Assembly: GCA_904063045.1 (NCBI GenBank)
Contig: CAJFCJ010000007.1
Span: 2,425,404-2,489,403, forward strand
Direction of reading: 5' to 3'
Length of the DNA stretch: 64,000 nt
Source: Dimorphilus gyrociliatus
Lineage: Eukaryota; Annelida; Polychaeta; Dinophilidae
Positions within the stretch are counted from its first letter, which is position 1. The number at the start of each line of letters is the position of its first letter. The notes under the pieces were generated by a model that was not told the origin of the DNA, made no database searches, and worked only from the letters and a program-made list of their open reading frames with translations. This document shows positions 32,738 to 46,296 of this stretch, one piece after another. The translations under genes and the position numbers were made by a program.

Positions 32738-34845
32738 TTTCAAATTTTCTTTTCGTTTTTCGATTCAAACGAGAATTGTATGAAGTTTTTCAAACTCACA
32801 TTCTTCTTTTATTCAAAATATCTGGATTAATAGGCCACAAATTGAGAGTTTATCACAGGATTTGAACGATAAGACTGATAAATAATTTTACTTTTCTTTT
32901 TAACATAAAAAAATTCACTTAATAGGAAATGATTTGCTATTCAAATTGAATATGACTATCTCATTACCTCTTTGCATATGCATATGAAGTCTATCATCAG
33001 TGATTTGATAAAATACCAATTAAATTCTCTTCTCTTAGTCTATTCTTTTTTTTCCCAATACGAAAGAGGAAAAGTTATTTTAAGAGTTAAAAAGTGTTCA
33101 TTTTATTAGAAAACTTGTTAAAAACTCTAGACCCCTTTTGAACATTTCTAATAAAATTTTTAAGAGGTTAGTGATATGCAAACTACATAAGTAATATCTA
33201 AATATAGTTATTAGTATCAATTTATTACCTTCTTCTAAATTTGCATCATGTGTCCTAAATTCAAAGTAAATTTAGGTAATCATTCACTTATATTACAGTA
33301 AATTCAGCCTAGAATGTTCTCATATTTGACTGAGATTTATAGGTTATTAGTTTGAAATTTTTTTGAAAAAACACATGCATATTCATAAAATCCCATTGAT
33401 GTCATAAACACAAATATAAAATATGTTGCTTTTTCTTTTCGTAATTTATTATTATGAAGAAAAGAAATTAATTTAAATATGTCAAGGTTTTATTATCAGA
33501 GATGGACTTTGGTATTTTCTGCGTTTATCGCATTGGCAATTAAGTAAAAGAATTACAGAACTAAACTGAAAATGATTTCTTCAAATAAACTTTTCAAAAT
33601 GAGAATATTAACAATATTATTAATAACATTAAACTTTTTATCGAATATGACAAGTTTAAAGATGAAAAAAGAGCTACTCTAAAAAAGAGTATCTTTTATT
33701 TTGACTAATGACGTTGTAAAGATAATCGTTGCTAAACAGAATATTTGTTTCAGATTAAATATTTGAAATTTGACTTTGATAAAATAATCTGTGACAAGTA
33801 GAAAGTGGTAAAGAGCTATTGATAATAAATTGTCTATGTTGTATGAGTTTTGGGCATATAGCTTATGTTGCAAAGAAGTTGTATTTATATAGTTTATAAG
33901 AGGTAATCGCCTGATAAATTAATAGATATGTAATGACTAATCCTAAAATATTTAAATTAGATTACAAGGTTGTTAAATTTTGACGGATTGTAGTTGCTAT
34001 AGACAGTTTGTTCAGATGAGAACAATCTAAGTAAATGTGAAATAGTATAGCTGCACATTATCTAATTACTGTTTTATGAAAAACAAGTATTTAGAAAGTT
34101 ATATTTAAGTCTGTCGGCTAAAAGTGATGATTCATATATTGAAATACTATCCGATACTTTTCGATTTTGTCACCGGAGCGATAAATTGTGCATATTATAA
34201 TCCGTTTAGGAAAAATAATATCTATTATAACTTTCTCGCTATTTATTTAATAAAAAGAAACCTTTAATTAAATAAATATAGTATTCGTCAGATGAAAAAA
34301 ATCGTAAAACTTGTTTTTATTTTATTCTCTTCGAACGATTCTGTTGTTCAGTTAATAAAGTAATACCAGTAAAACAGTCTACCATTGAAAGGACGAAGGT
34401 AGTAAGATCTTTAAATGAACGTTTTGCGTTTCTCTTAAATGTACAGTTGTTTTCGAATTAGAAATACAATGATATCGAGTGAAAAATACTGATTATAAAG
34501 TCAAGTAATTTAAGATTTGTTCTAAAAGTCAAACTATTGAAAGAGTATTAAAGTAATAAGCAAAATTCATATTTATATATCTTAAAGTGAGAGAATATCT
34601 TTCTGGTAATAGAGTATATTACCAGACCAATGTACTTTTTTCATTGGAATCGTTGATAGACGAAATGAGTAACAATAGAAAATTATGATATGAAAATATA
34701 GTTAATTAATTTTTCTTTGTTGAGAAACTTCACAAACAGAAAGGAAGAAGAAGAAGAAAAAAAGACAAACAAAATTAACAGTTTGGGAACAAACGTGTTA
34801 AAATGTTTAATTAATAGATTATAAGTGATAGAATTTGTAAACATT

Positions 34846-34882
<37 letters not shown>

Positions 34883-35032
34883 TTTGTAGTTTTTGATTAT
34901 CATAATACTAATCAATTTATAACTTTGTTATCTTTTAAGAAGGAAAGATGAGATTATTAAGTTTGTGCAGATTTTTAGGTGTACTGTACAATTTGAAAAC
35001 TAGTTGCAAAAGTGTGTTGACAGAAAGCTACA
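32738..35032. other. 2.3-kb gene-poor interval
   Basis: The longest stretch without a supported gene. It is AT-rich throughout, with an (AT)n run at about 34849-34876. I found no coding exon with convincing composition or splice context on either strand. It contains the PRMT promoter at its left edge and the aminopeptidase 3' flank at its right edge. Confidence 0.5.
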
Positions 35033-38000
35033 TCATGCAAAAGGATATCGATCTCTTAGCCAAGCGGCAACTTGGTCATAATTCTTATCTATCCATTCAA
35101 TTTGCGCTTTTGTTCTTTCTTTAGCATATTCGACAATTCTTACGGCAGCTCCAAGTTTTTCTTTATGAGTTTTGGCGAAATTCTCAAGCTTTAATTTTTT
35201 TTTTGATTTTTTTTTTTTAAAAACAAGAAAAGAAAACCGTAAAATATAAGCTAAATTGACTAGAGTTCGGCCATTACCGAACCTGTTAAATATTTATAGG
35301 CAATAATTCGATAGATTATACCTGTTTATAAGCGACCCTTGTGTTTAGAGCTGCTGTTACAGAGTTTATAAGATTATTCGTTGAAAGTAAAGTCCCTCCG
35401 AGTCTGTTTTGTAATTTTAATCATCAACCGTCATTGATTATTTAAAGATTTCAACAGTTATTTACTAATATAAGTAATTTTAATTGTTTTTTGTTAACTC
35501 TTACTTTTTATTAATATCGTCCCAATTTTGAGTTATAAAATTCCAAGCAAGATCGCCTCCAATAGGATTTTTCGATATATAATGAATAACCATTACTGCA
35601 TCTTGATTCCGTATTAATTCGCTACCAATGGCACCCAGAAGGTATCTAGTGACATTTAGACATTTTACAACACATTTACATTCATTAGGAGTAATAAATA
35701 ATCTCGTTACTTGATTAATATCCATGGTTCTCTACTGCAAGATAGACTATGCATCAACTTTGATTTCATTGTTGGTGAAGTTTCATTCATAAACCGTCCA
35801 AATACTCTTTCCCACGTTGAACCGTTACTGAACTTTATGCCGACGCATAGTGTTACTGATGTCAAATCTGCTTCAATCCTTTAAAAAGTTGATTAATTTA
35901 TTAACCTAATTAAAAGTTATATAATATACTCCAATGCATTTAATTATATTTATTACTTGTAATTATCATCTATAAGCCATTTTTCGAATTCCTCTCTAGC
36001 TTTCTTTATGCAGTCTTGGTGTTCAACTGTGCAGGCAACTTCAACGGCCGTCGATTTCATATATCTTCAATATTTGGTTTTTATATAATTATATAAATAT
36101 ATTATTCTTCTCTTTATTGTGTAAAGCTTTATTTTATTTTATATTTAGTCTTAAATAGAAATTAAAACTTCCTAATTACTTTACAAGATGTTTGTCCGTT
36201 TTGGAGATATTCCATCCGAATTTGTCATAAACGGGAGTAATTAAATTTCTCATGTAGGTCTAAATCGATAAAAGGTATTATTAACTATGTAATAAAGGAG
36301 ATACGCATGGATTTGAATATGTTAAACCTACCAAAAAGTTACCATAGATTGGCATCTTTTTAAGCATACGATCAAAGAAGTTTAAAGCACGGACAGCTGA
36401 TTTCCATGGTAAGTATCCCATATCGCCTAGCTCCCTTTTTAAATATTCAATTGCTGTTAGGCTTAATCTTTGGTCAATTAACCCTGATCTGTCAATAAAG
36501 TAATGTTAAATAGTAATATGCAGAATAATTTTTAATAAACATTTGTATTTTTAAGTAACGGAATACCTTCCCAACCAAAAAGTGTCGTCTATAATTTGAG
36601 CCCTGTTTATTACGTCAAAAACTGTATGATCTTTAATAAGTTGATCAATCAAAGCATTCCAATTGGCCTCATCGTAATTCACCCTATAGAATCCAGATTG
36701 ATTTAAATTACCCAGGTACCATTGAACATTTCTATCTATAGGTATCGTTACTGCAGGAATAGAAAACAATAAATAGGCAATTGATACCAGTAAAGAGCCA
36801 ATTAATAAGATTTATATTTATTATATAAAATATATAGGAATATACTATTTTCGTTATTCATCCAAACTCTTTCTGTCTTGGGTGATGTGTCCAAACGATA
36901 AGTCAAAGGAATATACCAAGAATTTCTATTACCATTAGTAATTAATCAATTAGATATTCAATTACGACATTGTAGAGATACCAACTGTAACTTTTGAACT
37001 TTATTATGTTCAGGATCGTAAAGATGATTTTTCTCGTTTAAAAATCTTATTTGATCACTATACAATTTCGTCTTTGAGCCGAGATAATCTCTCCATAATT
37101 TTACGACCGGGTATCCTGTTTGTCTTACCCAAGAGTTCATTATTTTAGCAACGTCAATATATTTGCCCTCTTCTTTGCAAACATTGGTCAAAGCGTCCCA
37201 TAAATTGTTGTGATTAGCAACGGAATATTGATAAGTTTTTAAATATTTCTATCAATTAAAAGGAGAGACATTTTTTTAAGTAAATCTTTTCGGAAAACAA
37301 AATAAACTAGAATTTATCAGAAATTTACGGTTAATCCTTTGAGAAATAGATCTTCCCCAATGAAATCTTTCATCATCCGAATAACACTTGCCCCCTAATT
37401 GTCATAAATCAGAATTTTGTAGAGGCGAAATTATCATATATACAAACTTTCGCGTATGATATCCTATCGAATATTTCACTAATATCTCGCGGATGAATGA
37501 CATAATGGTAGATTGAATGGGAATTTTTGAAGCCATCGAATCTCATAACATCCTGTAAATCTTCGATTATGAAGAGTCCTTTCTACATGTTTGTTTTGTA
37601 AAACAACACTCATATATTGTATATAAATTATCCTATAGAAAGTAGCTTACCATTCCCCAATCTGGAAATATCTTATCGACTCCAAGGTATTCAACGTAGG
37701 AGGCGAATCCCTCATTCAACCAGAGATCGTCCCACCAAGCGGGCGTTACAAGATTACCAAACCATTGATGCGCCAATTCGTGAGAAACAATTACGGCTAC
37801 CCGTTGTTTATTAGATGTTGCGCTACGTTCGTCTACTAATAATGTAGTCTCTCTGTACGTAACCAATCCCCAATTTTCCATAGCTCCTGCAGAAAAATCT
37901 GGAACGGCTATCATATCTGCGTGAATGAGGAATAAAATCTTTACTAGACATTCAAACACTCAATAATATTTTATCCTATCTAACCTAGTTTGTTAAGGGG

Positions 38001-39918
38001 AAATGGAATTTGGAAATAATCCTCGAAATGCTCCAGAATCTTTCGGCCTGCGTCCAATGAAAAGTCAACTTTGTCTATGGCATCTCGCCTAGCCCATACT
38101 CTTATCTGGCGAATAGTAGAATTATTAAATTTTCGAAGCGAAGCTGTCGTATAATCTTACCTCTACTCCATTTTTGGTTTTCTGGGATTTATTAATAAAA
38201 TCACACACTATGAAAGCTAAAAGATAGGTTGACATCTTGGGTGTTTCTTTAAAGCCAACCTCAATCCAATCGTCATGCCTAATTTATTGTAAAACAATGA
38301 TGAAAATTAAATGTATATTTACAATATGACAATGTTAAAGTAAACCGACAATTTTCTTTCGTAATAGCTCTCTGTGTTGGAAAGAGCGGTATAGCCTTTC
38401 TTTTTAATTAGAGTAATGTTAAACGTCGCCTTTTTGGCAGGCTCATCTTGGCAAGGAAAGGCTCTACGGGCATCGGTTGGCTGGAATTGGGTCGTTGCTA
38501 GGTATCTTGTCATTTGAGTTTTTTTATCAAAATATTTGCTCCTATAGAATCCAGCAAGGCCATCTGTAAGATCCCCTTCGAATTTATGTTCAATACTATA
38601 ATTATTATTTGGATGCATTTCGCTTTTTAATTCAATTCTCCACCATTGACGCTCTACATCATAAACTTGATCTGCAATTTTTATATCTCTACCCTTATCA
38701 TCTTGAACTTTGGTATATGTTTTGTCAATTCTCAAACCAGCGCTATGAATGATAATTTGTTTTGTAGTATTCTCGAAAATTGTAAAGAACATCTTAGAAG
38801 TTCCCTCAAAGAAAAAGTCTTTTGGATTTTCGTTATAAAAGTGCGGTTGCAATTTGATTTTATAGTGATACGGTACAGTTTCATTAGGTAGACGAACATC
38901 GTTAGGACGGTCAAAGATATCCTTTACAGGAGTTTCGATCTTTTCAATATATTCACAACCCTTCGGACCTGAAAATAATACGAAAACATTTCAATGTTTT
39001 CAACATAACCTACTTTCCTTTAAATTTTACTTTCTTTTCTCTTTTTTTGTCTTTATCTTATAAAAATGATAATTGTTTTTTCTTCTTCTTCGTCTCTCCT
39101 GTTTTTTTTTAATAAGCTAATTCCAAACAAGGTTTACAAACACTTTTATACAATAAAATTAGCTTCATTTAACGAGGAACAAATTTAAATAATAATAGAA
39201 AAGGTAAAAAGTAGGTTATATAGTTTCTTTTCGAAATTAAGTAAACATATACAAATTCACAAAGTTGTTATTAACAATTAAAAGTTGAAAGAATAACAAA
39301 CAAATAATCAGGTATTGTTTCTCTTGTAATTTTGTAACAGTTTGTAGTTTAACTAATTAGATATATAATACGTTTATACAATATATATATATATATATAT
39401 ACATTTACTATACAGAAAGTTATGAGATAGTGGAATGGATACGCGCTAATAGTATATAATATATAAAAAAGTAATGGTTTATAATCGAGAGGCGTCTCTT
39501 CCACTTACAAAATACCAATAGGAGGCCTCGCTAAACCTGGCGATAATTATCAAGGGAAATCAGTACGTTGATTTTAGAAAAAAGGGTTTTTTTTCTCGTA
39601 AACAAACCGTATTAAAAAAAAATTCAATTTGAGAGGTGTGAACAAAAGTAACTTACATTTCTTTCTTTCTTTACTAATTACAGAGCACTTCTGCAACATA
39701 TACTCATCGCTGAACAGATCCGATAGTGCCGTGGTTGGCCAATTCACTTGGCAGCCGGATGAAGATGTCGTAAAATGAACTATTATTCCAACACCTACAG
39801 CCAATAGGGCTGCTAATAGAAGAAAAAAGAATGCAGTCAACGTTCGAATCCTTATTCCAGGTTCATTTCGCCTTGTTACAACCGTATCATCAACGTCAGT
39901 GAACTTCATACTCTCCAT
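35033..39918 (-). CDS. M1-family zinc aminopeptidase, type II membrane (aminopeptidase N-like)
   Basis: The first true ATG in frame is at 39918 ([14 protein letters not shown]). A short cytoplasmic tail precedes one membrane anchor ([20 protein letters not shown]). After a stalk and a 690-nt intron, the peptidase N-domain begins ([14 protein letters not shown]; 38319-38968), with [17 protein letters not shown]. The catalytic exon (37633-37959) holds the exopeptidase motif GAMENWG, the zinc motif HELAHQW and the third ligand in [13 protein letters not shown]. Many small exons downstream encode the helical ERAP1-type C-terminal domain, including [17 protein letters not shown]. The protein ends [13 protein letters not shown] at 35033. 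Predicted role: removing N-terminal residues from extracellular peptides at the cell surface. All catalytic residues are present. Not every splice site was fixed. Confidence 0.9.
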
Positions 39919-40580
39919 AGTTCCAACTGTTGAATAAAATAAACCGCGGTGCGCCTTCTCTTCACCGAGAACCAGACTATATTCCCATTCGATATTTGAA
40001 ACCAATCGAATTACCGCCTTTCTTTCTCATTATACAATGTCAAACGCCGGATGCCGCTGCCTCATATATGATAATTTACATAAGTTATGAGTAGATAGCC
40101 AACAAATAACTAATTAGCAAAAAATAGTTGCGAAAAGGGAACAAGAAGTAACTTGAAAGTATCCGAACTACGTATTTAAAAAATATTCTTCAATAAACCT
40201 TACATAATTCATTCATTTCTAACATTAAAATAAACGTCCAAGTTTAAAAGAGATTTTTCATTTAGCTCATTCCTTGTTCGATAAATTCTTACAGTAATTA
40301 TGGTTATTAAAAGAACAACTAAACATATAAATAACGTATGAATGTACGATCCGTAATCATCCCAAAAATATAACATATAAAACTCTTTTAGCATTATTTG
40401 CCTTTTTATTTTGTTTTATTTTTTTTTTTAAAGAAAAAATGTGAAGATAATTGATGCAATACTGCAATAGGCCTATACTAATTATTTATTGGACTCCAGG
40501 GAAGAAAATCTAATAGGTTAGATATTATTATTAAATTAATTATGCTTTATTTATTTAAAGATTGTAAAAATAGACAATTT
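39919..40580. other. Intergenic between aminopeptidase and SUGCT
   Basis: About 660 bp. The aminopeptidase frame stays open to 40005 without an ATG and meets an acceptor-like TTTTATTCAACAG just before the start codon, so part is 5' UTR. A 61-codon frame (40209-40394, minus) is listed separately. The remainder is AT-rich. Confidence 0.4.
40209..40394 (-). CDS. Candidate 61-aa single-pass membrane micropeptide
   Basis: An ATG-initiated frame of 61 codons. An N-terminal aromatic and acidic segment (LKEFYMLYFWDDYGS) leads to about 21 hydrophobic residues (YIHTLFICLVVLLITIITV), then a basic RIYRTRNELNEK and a polar tail. This is a well-formed type III/I small membrane protein by composition and positive-inside charge. 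It lies alone between the aminopeptidase 5' end and the SUGCT 3' end on the same strand. No homologue is recognised. In AT-rich DNA hydrophobic frames arise by chance, so confidence is limited. Confidence 0.3.
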   Translation of the reverse strand: MLKEFYMLYFWDDYGSYIHTLFICLVVLLITIITVRIYRTRNELNEKSLLNLDVYFNVRNE

Positions 40581-43076
40581 TTACTGGATAATTCCTCGAT
40601 TTTTTAGGTCTCTAATATCGTTATCGCTCATATTTAGTTCATTGGTCAAGACCTCATTTGTATGCTCTCCTAAGCACGGTGGAGCTGTACGAAATTTATG
40701 CGCTTTATTGTCGTATCTGACTGGATGTGCAGGTAATTTTATGGAACCAGCTTTAGGATGATTCATTTCTTCTATTAATTCATTATGCAATACCTAAGAA
40801 AAAAATCAGTCGTGCAAGTAATTTCATAATATCGTGATATAATTATGAACAATTACTTACCTGCTGATCATTAAATACTTTTTCCATGTTATTAACGGGC
40901 CCATAAGGGAATGTCGCACCGTCTAAAGCCTTGACCCATTCGTCGTTAGTCTTCTCTTTCATTCTAAATAGAACGGAAAGAAGCGAAAAGGTTTACTTAG
41001 CAATTATTTTAATCAGAGAAGAGAAATTTTGAAATAAAAATGAAACCTATCGGTAATTATCTTAACTAATTCTTCACGATTGGCTACTCTTTTCTCATTC
41101 GTCACAAATCTATCGTCATCCGATAAATAATCCAACCTTAGTCTCTATTGTTTTTATTTCTTTCTTTATCAATTAATTAACTTAAAATTGCAATAACTAT
41201 TATTTACCTGACAAATCTCTTTAAAACTCTTATTATTTCCGCCTCCCATTACAAAGTGTCCATCCTTTGTTTGAAAGGCCTATAGAATTTGAAGAGAATC
41301 CTTATTAATATATATTAATTAAACGAATAGAGGTAACTTATTATTTTTTTTTATGACCTGATAAGGTACTATACTAGGATGAGCTGTTCCGTATCTTTTC
41401 CCCATAAGAGAGTTGTTTAAATAATTGGCTGCTATGTGAATAAGGCAGGCAACCTATTTTAGTCATAAAAAGAAATTCAATCATCAAATTTTGGAAAATG
41501 CTAATTTTTTTAAAAAAAAAAAAAACCAATCAACTTTATTAAAAAATTAAAAAACAACCTGAACAGACAACAAGCTACAATCAATTTGACGCCCCCTACC
41601 AGATTCTTTTCTTTCCAAAAGAGCTGAAATTATAGCTCCGTGAGCAAATAAGCCTGTTGCAATGTCTGTTAAAGGCACGCCAACTTTGCATGGTTCGCCT
41701 TCCTGAAAAGTAGAATTTAAACCATAAAAAAGGATGTAGAATTGTTTATAGGTCGATGACCGAACATTCAACCCTTGTAACATTTCTATTAGCGAAGGAA
41801 AATCTATGTGAATGTAGATTTATTGTTTAATTAATAGTAATACTGGTGAGTGATAGTACAATTATGGCTAATAAAGAATCTAATAACCGGTTGTCCCGTA
41901 ATACTTAAGAGTCCACCAACAGCTGCAGCAATTACGTCATATCCACCACGATCCTTGTATGGTCCAGTCTGACCGTAACCTTTCAAGTAAATATGTTAAA
42001 ACAAGAAATTCTATAATTAAATTTCCTTTTAAAAATATACCAGTAATTGAACAATAGATAAGTTCATTATTAATTGCCTTTAATGATTCGTAGTCGAGGT
42101 TAAATTTACGTAGTTTGCCTGGCAGGAAGTTTTCTATTAGTACGTCGCTTTGTTTGGCAAGCTGTGATTAATTTCATGAAACTTTTAATATAACAAATGA
42201 TTTTTAAAAACTACAAATTATACTATAACTAACTTGACGAACTAATTCGGCTCCTTCTTTCTTACTAAAATCTACTGCAATACTCTTCAAAAAAAAAAAG
42301 AGAGAGAGAAATTAGTAAAACTCCAATTAATTCTTCAATTTTATAAGTTCAAGTTAAATATTCATGAATATTCATTAAAAAAAAGAGAGAGATAGATAGA
42401 TTGATAGATAATGATGGCCTATTTTTTTTGCAATTGTTAACAAATAATTGCACTTGGACACAGTATTTAAATTCTTAATGCATAAAATTCTTTCTTCTAA
42501 TTTAAAACATTATTGGACATCTGTTGATCATTTCTTACATTTTTCATGCGACTTTCAAAGGCAAGCAAAGACAAACCTTTTTGTTACGATTAACGGCCAA
42601 GAAATATAGACTTTCAGACCCTGCTGTAGGTGGAATCCATGTTCTACTGTCATCACCAGCTCCTTTTCAAGAAGAAACTTTCTTACTCTAAATGCTTACA
42701 GTAGTCTTTTACTTATTTAATACCTGTCCTCTCCACTTTAATTACATCAGCTCCCAAATCGGCAAGGACCATTGAGCAAAATGGTCCTGCTACAACTCTA
42801 CAATAAACATTTATCTATGAAAACTTTCTTAATTATTGATTGGTGTGTTTATAACTAAGCATCAAACCGTGACAAGTCAAGGATTTTAACACCACTGAGA
42901 GGTTGAAACTGGTCAGCTGTTAAAATGTTTGTAATCAATAAAAGAGTTGACATTAATATAATATAGAGTTTCTATAAATTGTACTGCGTGCCTTCAATTG
43001 TTGATTGACAACGTCTGAACACGGAAATTCTAACGTTTGACAAACTCTTTACAATATTTCTGATTGGCAGCATCAT
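40581..43076 (-). CDS. SUGCT: Succinate-hydroxymethylglutarate CoA-transferase-like (CoA-transferase family III)
   Basis: The start at 43076 gives [18 protein letters not shown], an Arg-rich, acid-free amphipathic stretch typical of a mitochondrial presequence. Exons then encode [55 protein letters not shown] (the Asp of GGYD is the expected catalytic residue), [32 protein letters not shown], and a C-terminus with [18 protein letters not shown] and [13 protein letters not shown]. These match human SUGCT (C7orf10) better than alpha-methylacyl-CoA racemase or formyl-CoA transferase. Predicted reaction: transfer of CoA from succinyl-CoA to glutarate or hydroxymethylglutarate in mitochondria. The first intron appears to use a GC donor. 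About a dozen short exons. Confidence 0.87.
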
Positions 43077-43397
43077 ATTCAAACGATTCAAATGACCTTC
43101 TACTTTCTAAAATATAAACTGGTAAAGATTATATTTTGTTTTTTTTCCAAGTTGTGAACTAGTCCTACAATTGTCTTACTTGCAAATTGTCAACATTTCT
43201 AATGGAATAATGACGAGACAAATAAAAAATATACAAATATAATTTTATAAATGTATGATAAAAGTAACAAGTTTTCATAATATTGATATTTTAATCTAAT
43301 TACACATAAAGTAATATGGAAAAAAAAAGAACATTCTCAATTTACTCAATAGCAACAAAAATTTAATTATTAATTAATGTATATTACTAATATATAG

Positions 43398-43449
<52 letters not shown>

Positions 43450-43839
43450 CTAAGCTTATTATTAATAAATTAAAATGTTAACTGAATAAAAGGTTTTCTC
43501 AAAAAAGAAAATATTAAAAATAACATTTTTTCGAATATTCTATTACTTTATTCTATTAGAACATTCTTTTAAACGGAAAAAAGTGTAACTTTAAACAATA
43601 CATACTCTATATAATACATTTGGATTAAATAGTGTAAAAAAAAACGATCTAAAAGATATCTAAATGGTTAAATAGGTTGGCTTGAGGTTTGAATTATGCT
43701 AGAGAAAACGGGGGTAACTTAGTATTGAAATCCCTTATTGAACTAGACCGGCTACGCCTTGCTAATATTAACATACAGAGTATTCTTAGTCTACAATCTT
43801 TGATTTTTAATATTCTGTTATTATTTCTTATACTTAAGA
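43077..43839. other. Divergent intergenic region with the longest AT microsatellite
   Basis: Between SUGCT (-) and the GRAM gene (+). It contains about 23 uninterrupted AT units (about 43400-43445), T/A runs and no supported frame. Both promoters are presumably here. Confidence 0.55.
43400..43445. repeat. (AT)23 microsatellite
   Basis: Pure alternating AT over about 46 bp, the longest such tract in the window. Being self-complementary, it could extrude a cruciform. Confidence 0.9.
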
Positions 43840-46182
43840 ATGGGAAGATTCAGGAAAAATAAAGAAACTAAAGAGGGATTGGCACAGTTTGCTCCTACTT
43901 ATAATGTTCGTCAATTTAATGCCGGTCTGACTGCTTTTGATCCTTTGACAAGGACGAAAGGGATATCTAGTGTTATACGTAAGAGCCTTTCAATAATTAG
44001 TTATACTTACTATTAAAATTCTAAACAATGCTAAACAGATGAACGCAGGAGTCGAAGTAAAAGTAGAAAATCTGCAAAATCAGTCAAAACAACCAGTTCG
44101 AGATCAAGAAGCAAATCGAAATCAGTTAATCCTAATGATTTTGCAAACTCTGGCCTATTTATTGATAAACAATCTAGAGAAATTATGGATCATATATCAA
44201 GGAGTCATAAGAATCCTAAAAATGGAAAAATGTTAATATTTAAAGAAGGTGAAAAGCTAAAAAAGTTAACGAAGGATAACGTTAGACCCAGTCCTGATAC
44301 TTTAACATACGATCAAATGTTGCAAGGTAATATTAATTAAGCAATAATTAAAGTGTATTTAAATAAAGTGTATTAAATACTTTATAACCTCTAACCGTAA
44401 TTATTCCTTATTCGTAGAATTAATAGTTGATGGAGAGATACTAATGCAAGAGCAAGGGATAGAATTTAATAAAGTCGAAACTGAAGGTAGATGCGATGGT
44501 AAAAAAGCGTTCATTAGACCTAATCTTGTAAAGGGGCGGATGTTCTTAACAAATGCGAGACTATTATTTCTCAGTGCTGAACCCATTAAAGGTACTTTTA
44601 TATATTGTAGTTTACAGTTTATAATGTGCATGTTCGCCATAATTTGTACATTCTAAATTATTATAAACTTTAGCGACAACTCTTAATTTGATATCAAACG
44701 GAAAGAGGAAGTCTTTTTATGAAGTTGCTTCCTTCTGTAATGAGGAGCATCATTATCAATATCTTCCATTATCATGTATGAAAAGTATCGAATTACAATC
44801 AAGAGCAGGTGGAAAAGCGGAAGTAGATGTTCAAGGTTTAAAGCCCAAATACGGTGGTCTATTTTCATGTTTTGGTGAATTTTTCGGTGTTAGTATGTTA
44901 AAATTTCTATTGTAATGTTGCTTACTTAAAATTGTGACTTTAAGGCCAAATCTTTTCAAGAAAAGTGGACAAAGAATCTAAATGGCTGTCTAACCGTACA
45001 ATATAATGATAAAGTACTATTAATTGGAGCTGAAATACCTCCATGGAAAACGAAGGCACTTCTTAGAATAAACATAAGCGAAGAAGTTTCCCTCGAAGGC
45101 CTAATTGGTTATATTTCTGTCCTACAGCAAATGGTTCCCACTTTATGTGGCATGAAAAATGGATGGAATTGTACTGAACCACCTAGAATACTTAAGTAGG
45201 CTAAATTACGAATTACTTTTTCATAAAATTCCTTATATAAGCATCTTTTGCAGCATAGTCAGAGAAAAAGCAAATCCAGATGAGGCTGTTAAGCAATACG
45301 AGAGTTCTGATGATCCTTATGTCGTAGAAACTAAAAAGGAATATGAAGAATTACCTCATACTGACGTTTACATTTACCATCCAACTTTACAAATGAGAGA
45401 TTCTCTAATAACCGAAAAAGTTCCCCTTGAGCAAGCGGGTATTGAGTCCTATTTTAAAACAGAACCTCTTCCCAAAACGCCTGAAGAGGTAAATACTTTG
45501 TTTTTTTTAAAAAAAAGTAATCATTTATTTTAAAATTTTTTAGGAAAACGGAATTGTGGGAAATGATAATGATTTTGTGACTAAGGTAAGGTAATTGATT
45601 ATATAATCAATCTATTGAATATATCTTTAAAATTTCTTTAAGGTGCTAATTCATTCTGTTGATAATCCTGATTTGCCTCCCGAGGAGTGGACTGCCATTA
45701 AAGAGCCCTTAACGTCAAGCTCCTCGGAAGAAGAGGTTTTCAACGGAGGAGAAGAGAAAGTTAGTAGCGGAAATGAAAATGAAAGGGAAGAGGAAATAGA
45801 AAATGATATAGAAGAGAAAAAAGAGGAAAGCGAAGTCAATACAAACAAAACTAACGGCTATGTTAATTGTGGATTTATCACCGACGAAAAAGTTGAATAT
45901 GAGTCTATAAGCAGCCTTTCTAGAATAAAATGTGCTTGCCCAAAATGCTTGGAGAATGAGAAAGACGCCCATTGGATCACTGATTCAAACATAAATTCTC
46001 AACTTAACGAAGTAGAGGAAGAAAGCGAAGATGAAGCAAATGCCAAAAAACATAAAGATTATAAAAAGACATTCTGTCCTTGCGATCATTGTCTATCTAA
46101 AATCGTCAACAATAGGCTCCAAATTTCATTGGAAGATGATCAAACTGACATTAATAATGCTCAAACATTACCGATTCGATAA
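43840..46182 (+). CDS. GRAM/PH-like (WBP2-type) domain protein with acidic, Cys-knuckle C-terminus
   Basis: Eight exons (43840-43978, 44039-44326, 44418-44591, 44674-44888, 44945-45195, 45254-45488, 45544-45585, 45643-46182) sum to 1884 nt, 627 aa, with no frame break. The N-terminus reads FAPTYNVRQFNAGLTAFDPL, then an Arg/Ser-rich stretch (about 47-75). The middle (about 145-330) is GRAM-like: VKGRMFLTNARLLFLSAEP, LPLSCMKSIELQSRAGGKAE, GCLTVQYNDKVLLIG. The C-terminal third is very acidic and carries two short knuckles, CACPKCL (about 544) and CPCDHCL (about 591). GRAM domains bind membranes or phosphoinositides, and WBP2 is a transcription coactivator. The family is not identified with certainty and the combination with CxCxxC motifs is unfamiliar to me. 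Confidence 0.68.
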
Positions 46183-46296
46183 TAACTCTCTCCTCAACAC
46201 TTTAACAATAAAATGTTTTCAAGCTGTATTCGACTCTTCTACAGTCGAGGATGGCACAAAACTAGTAAAATACTATTGAGCATAATTATGTTAACT

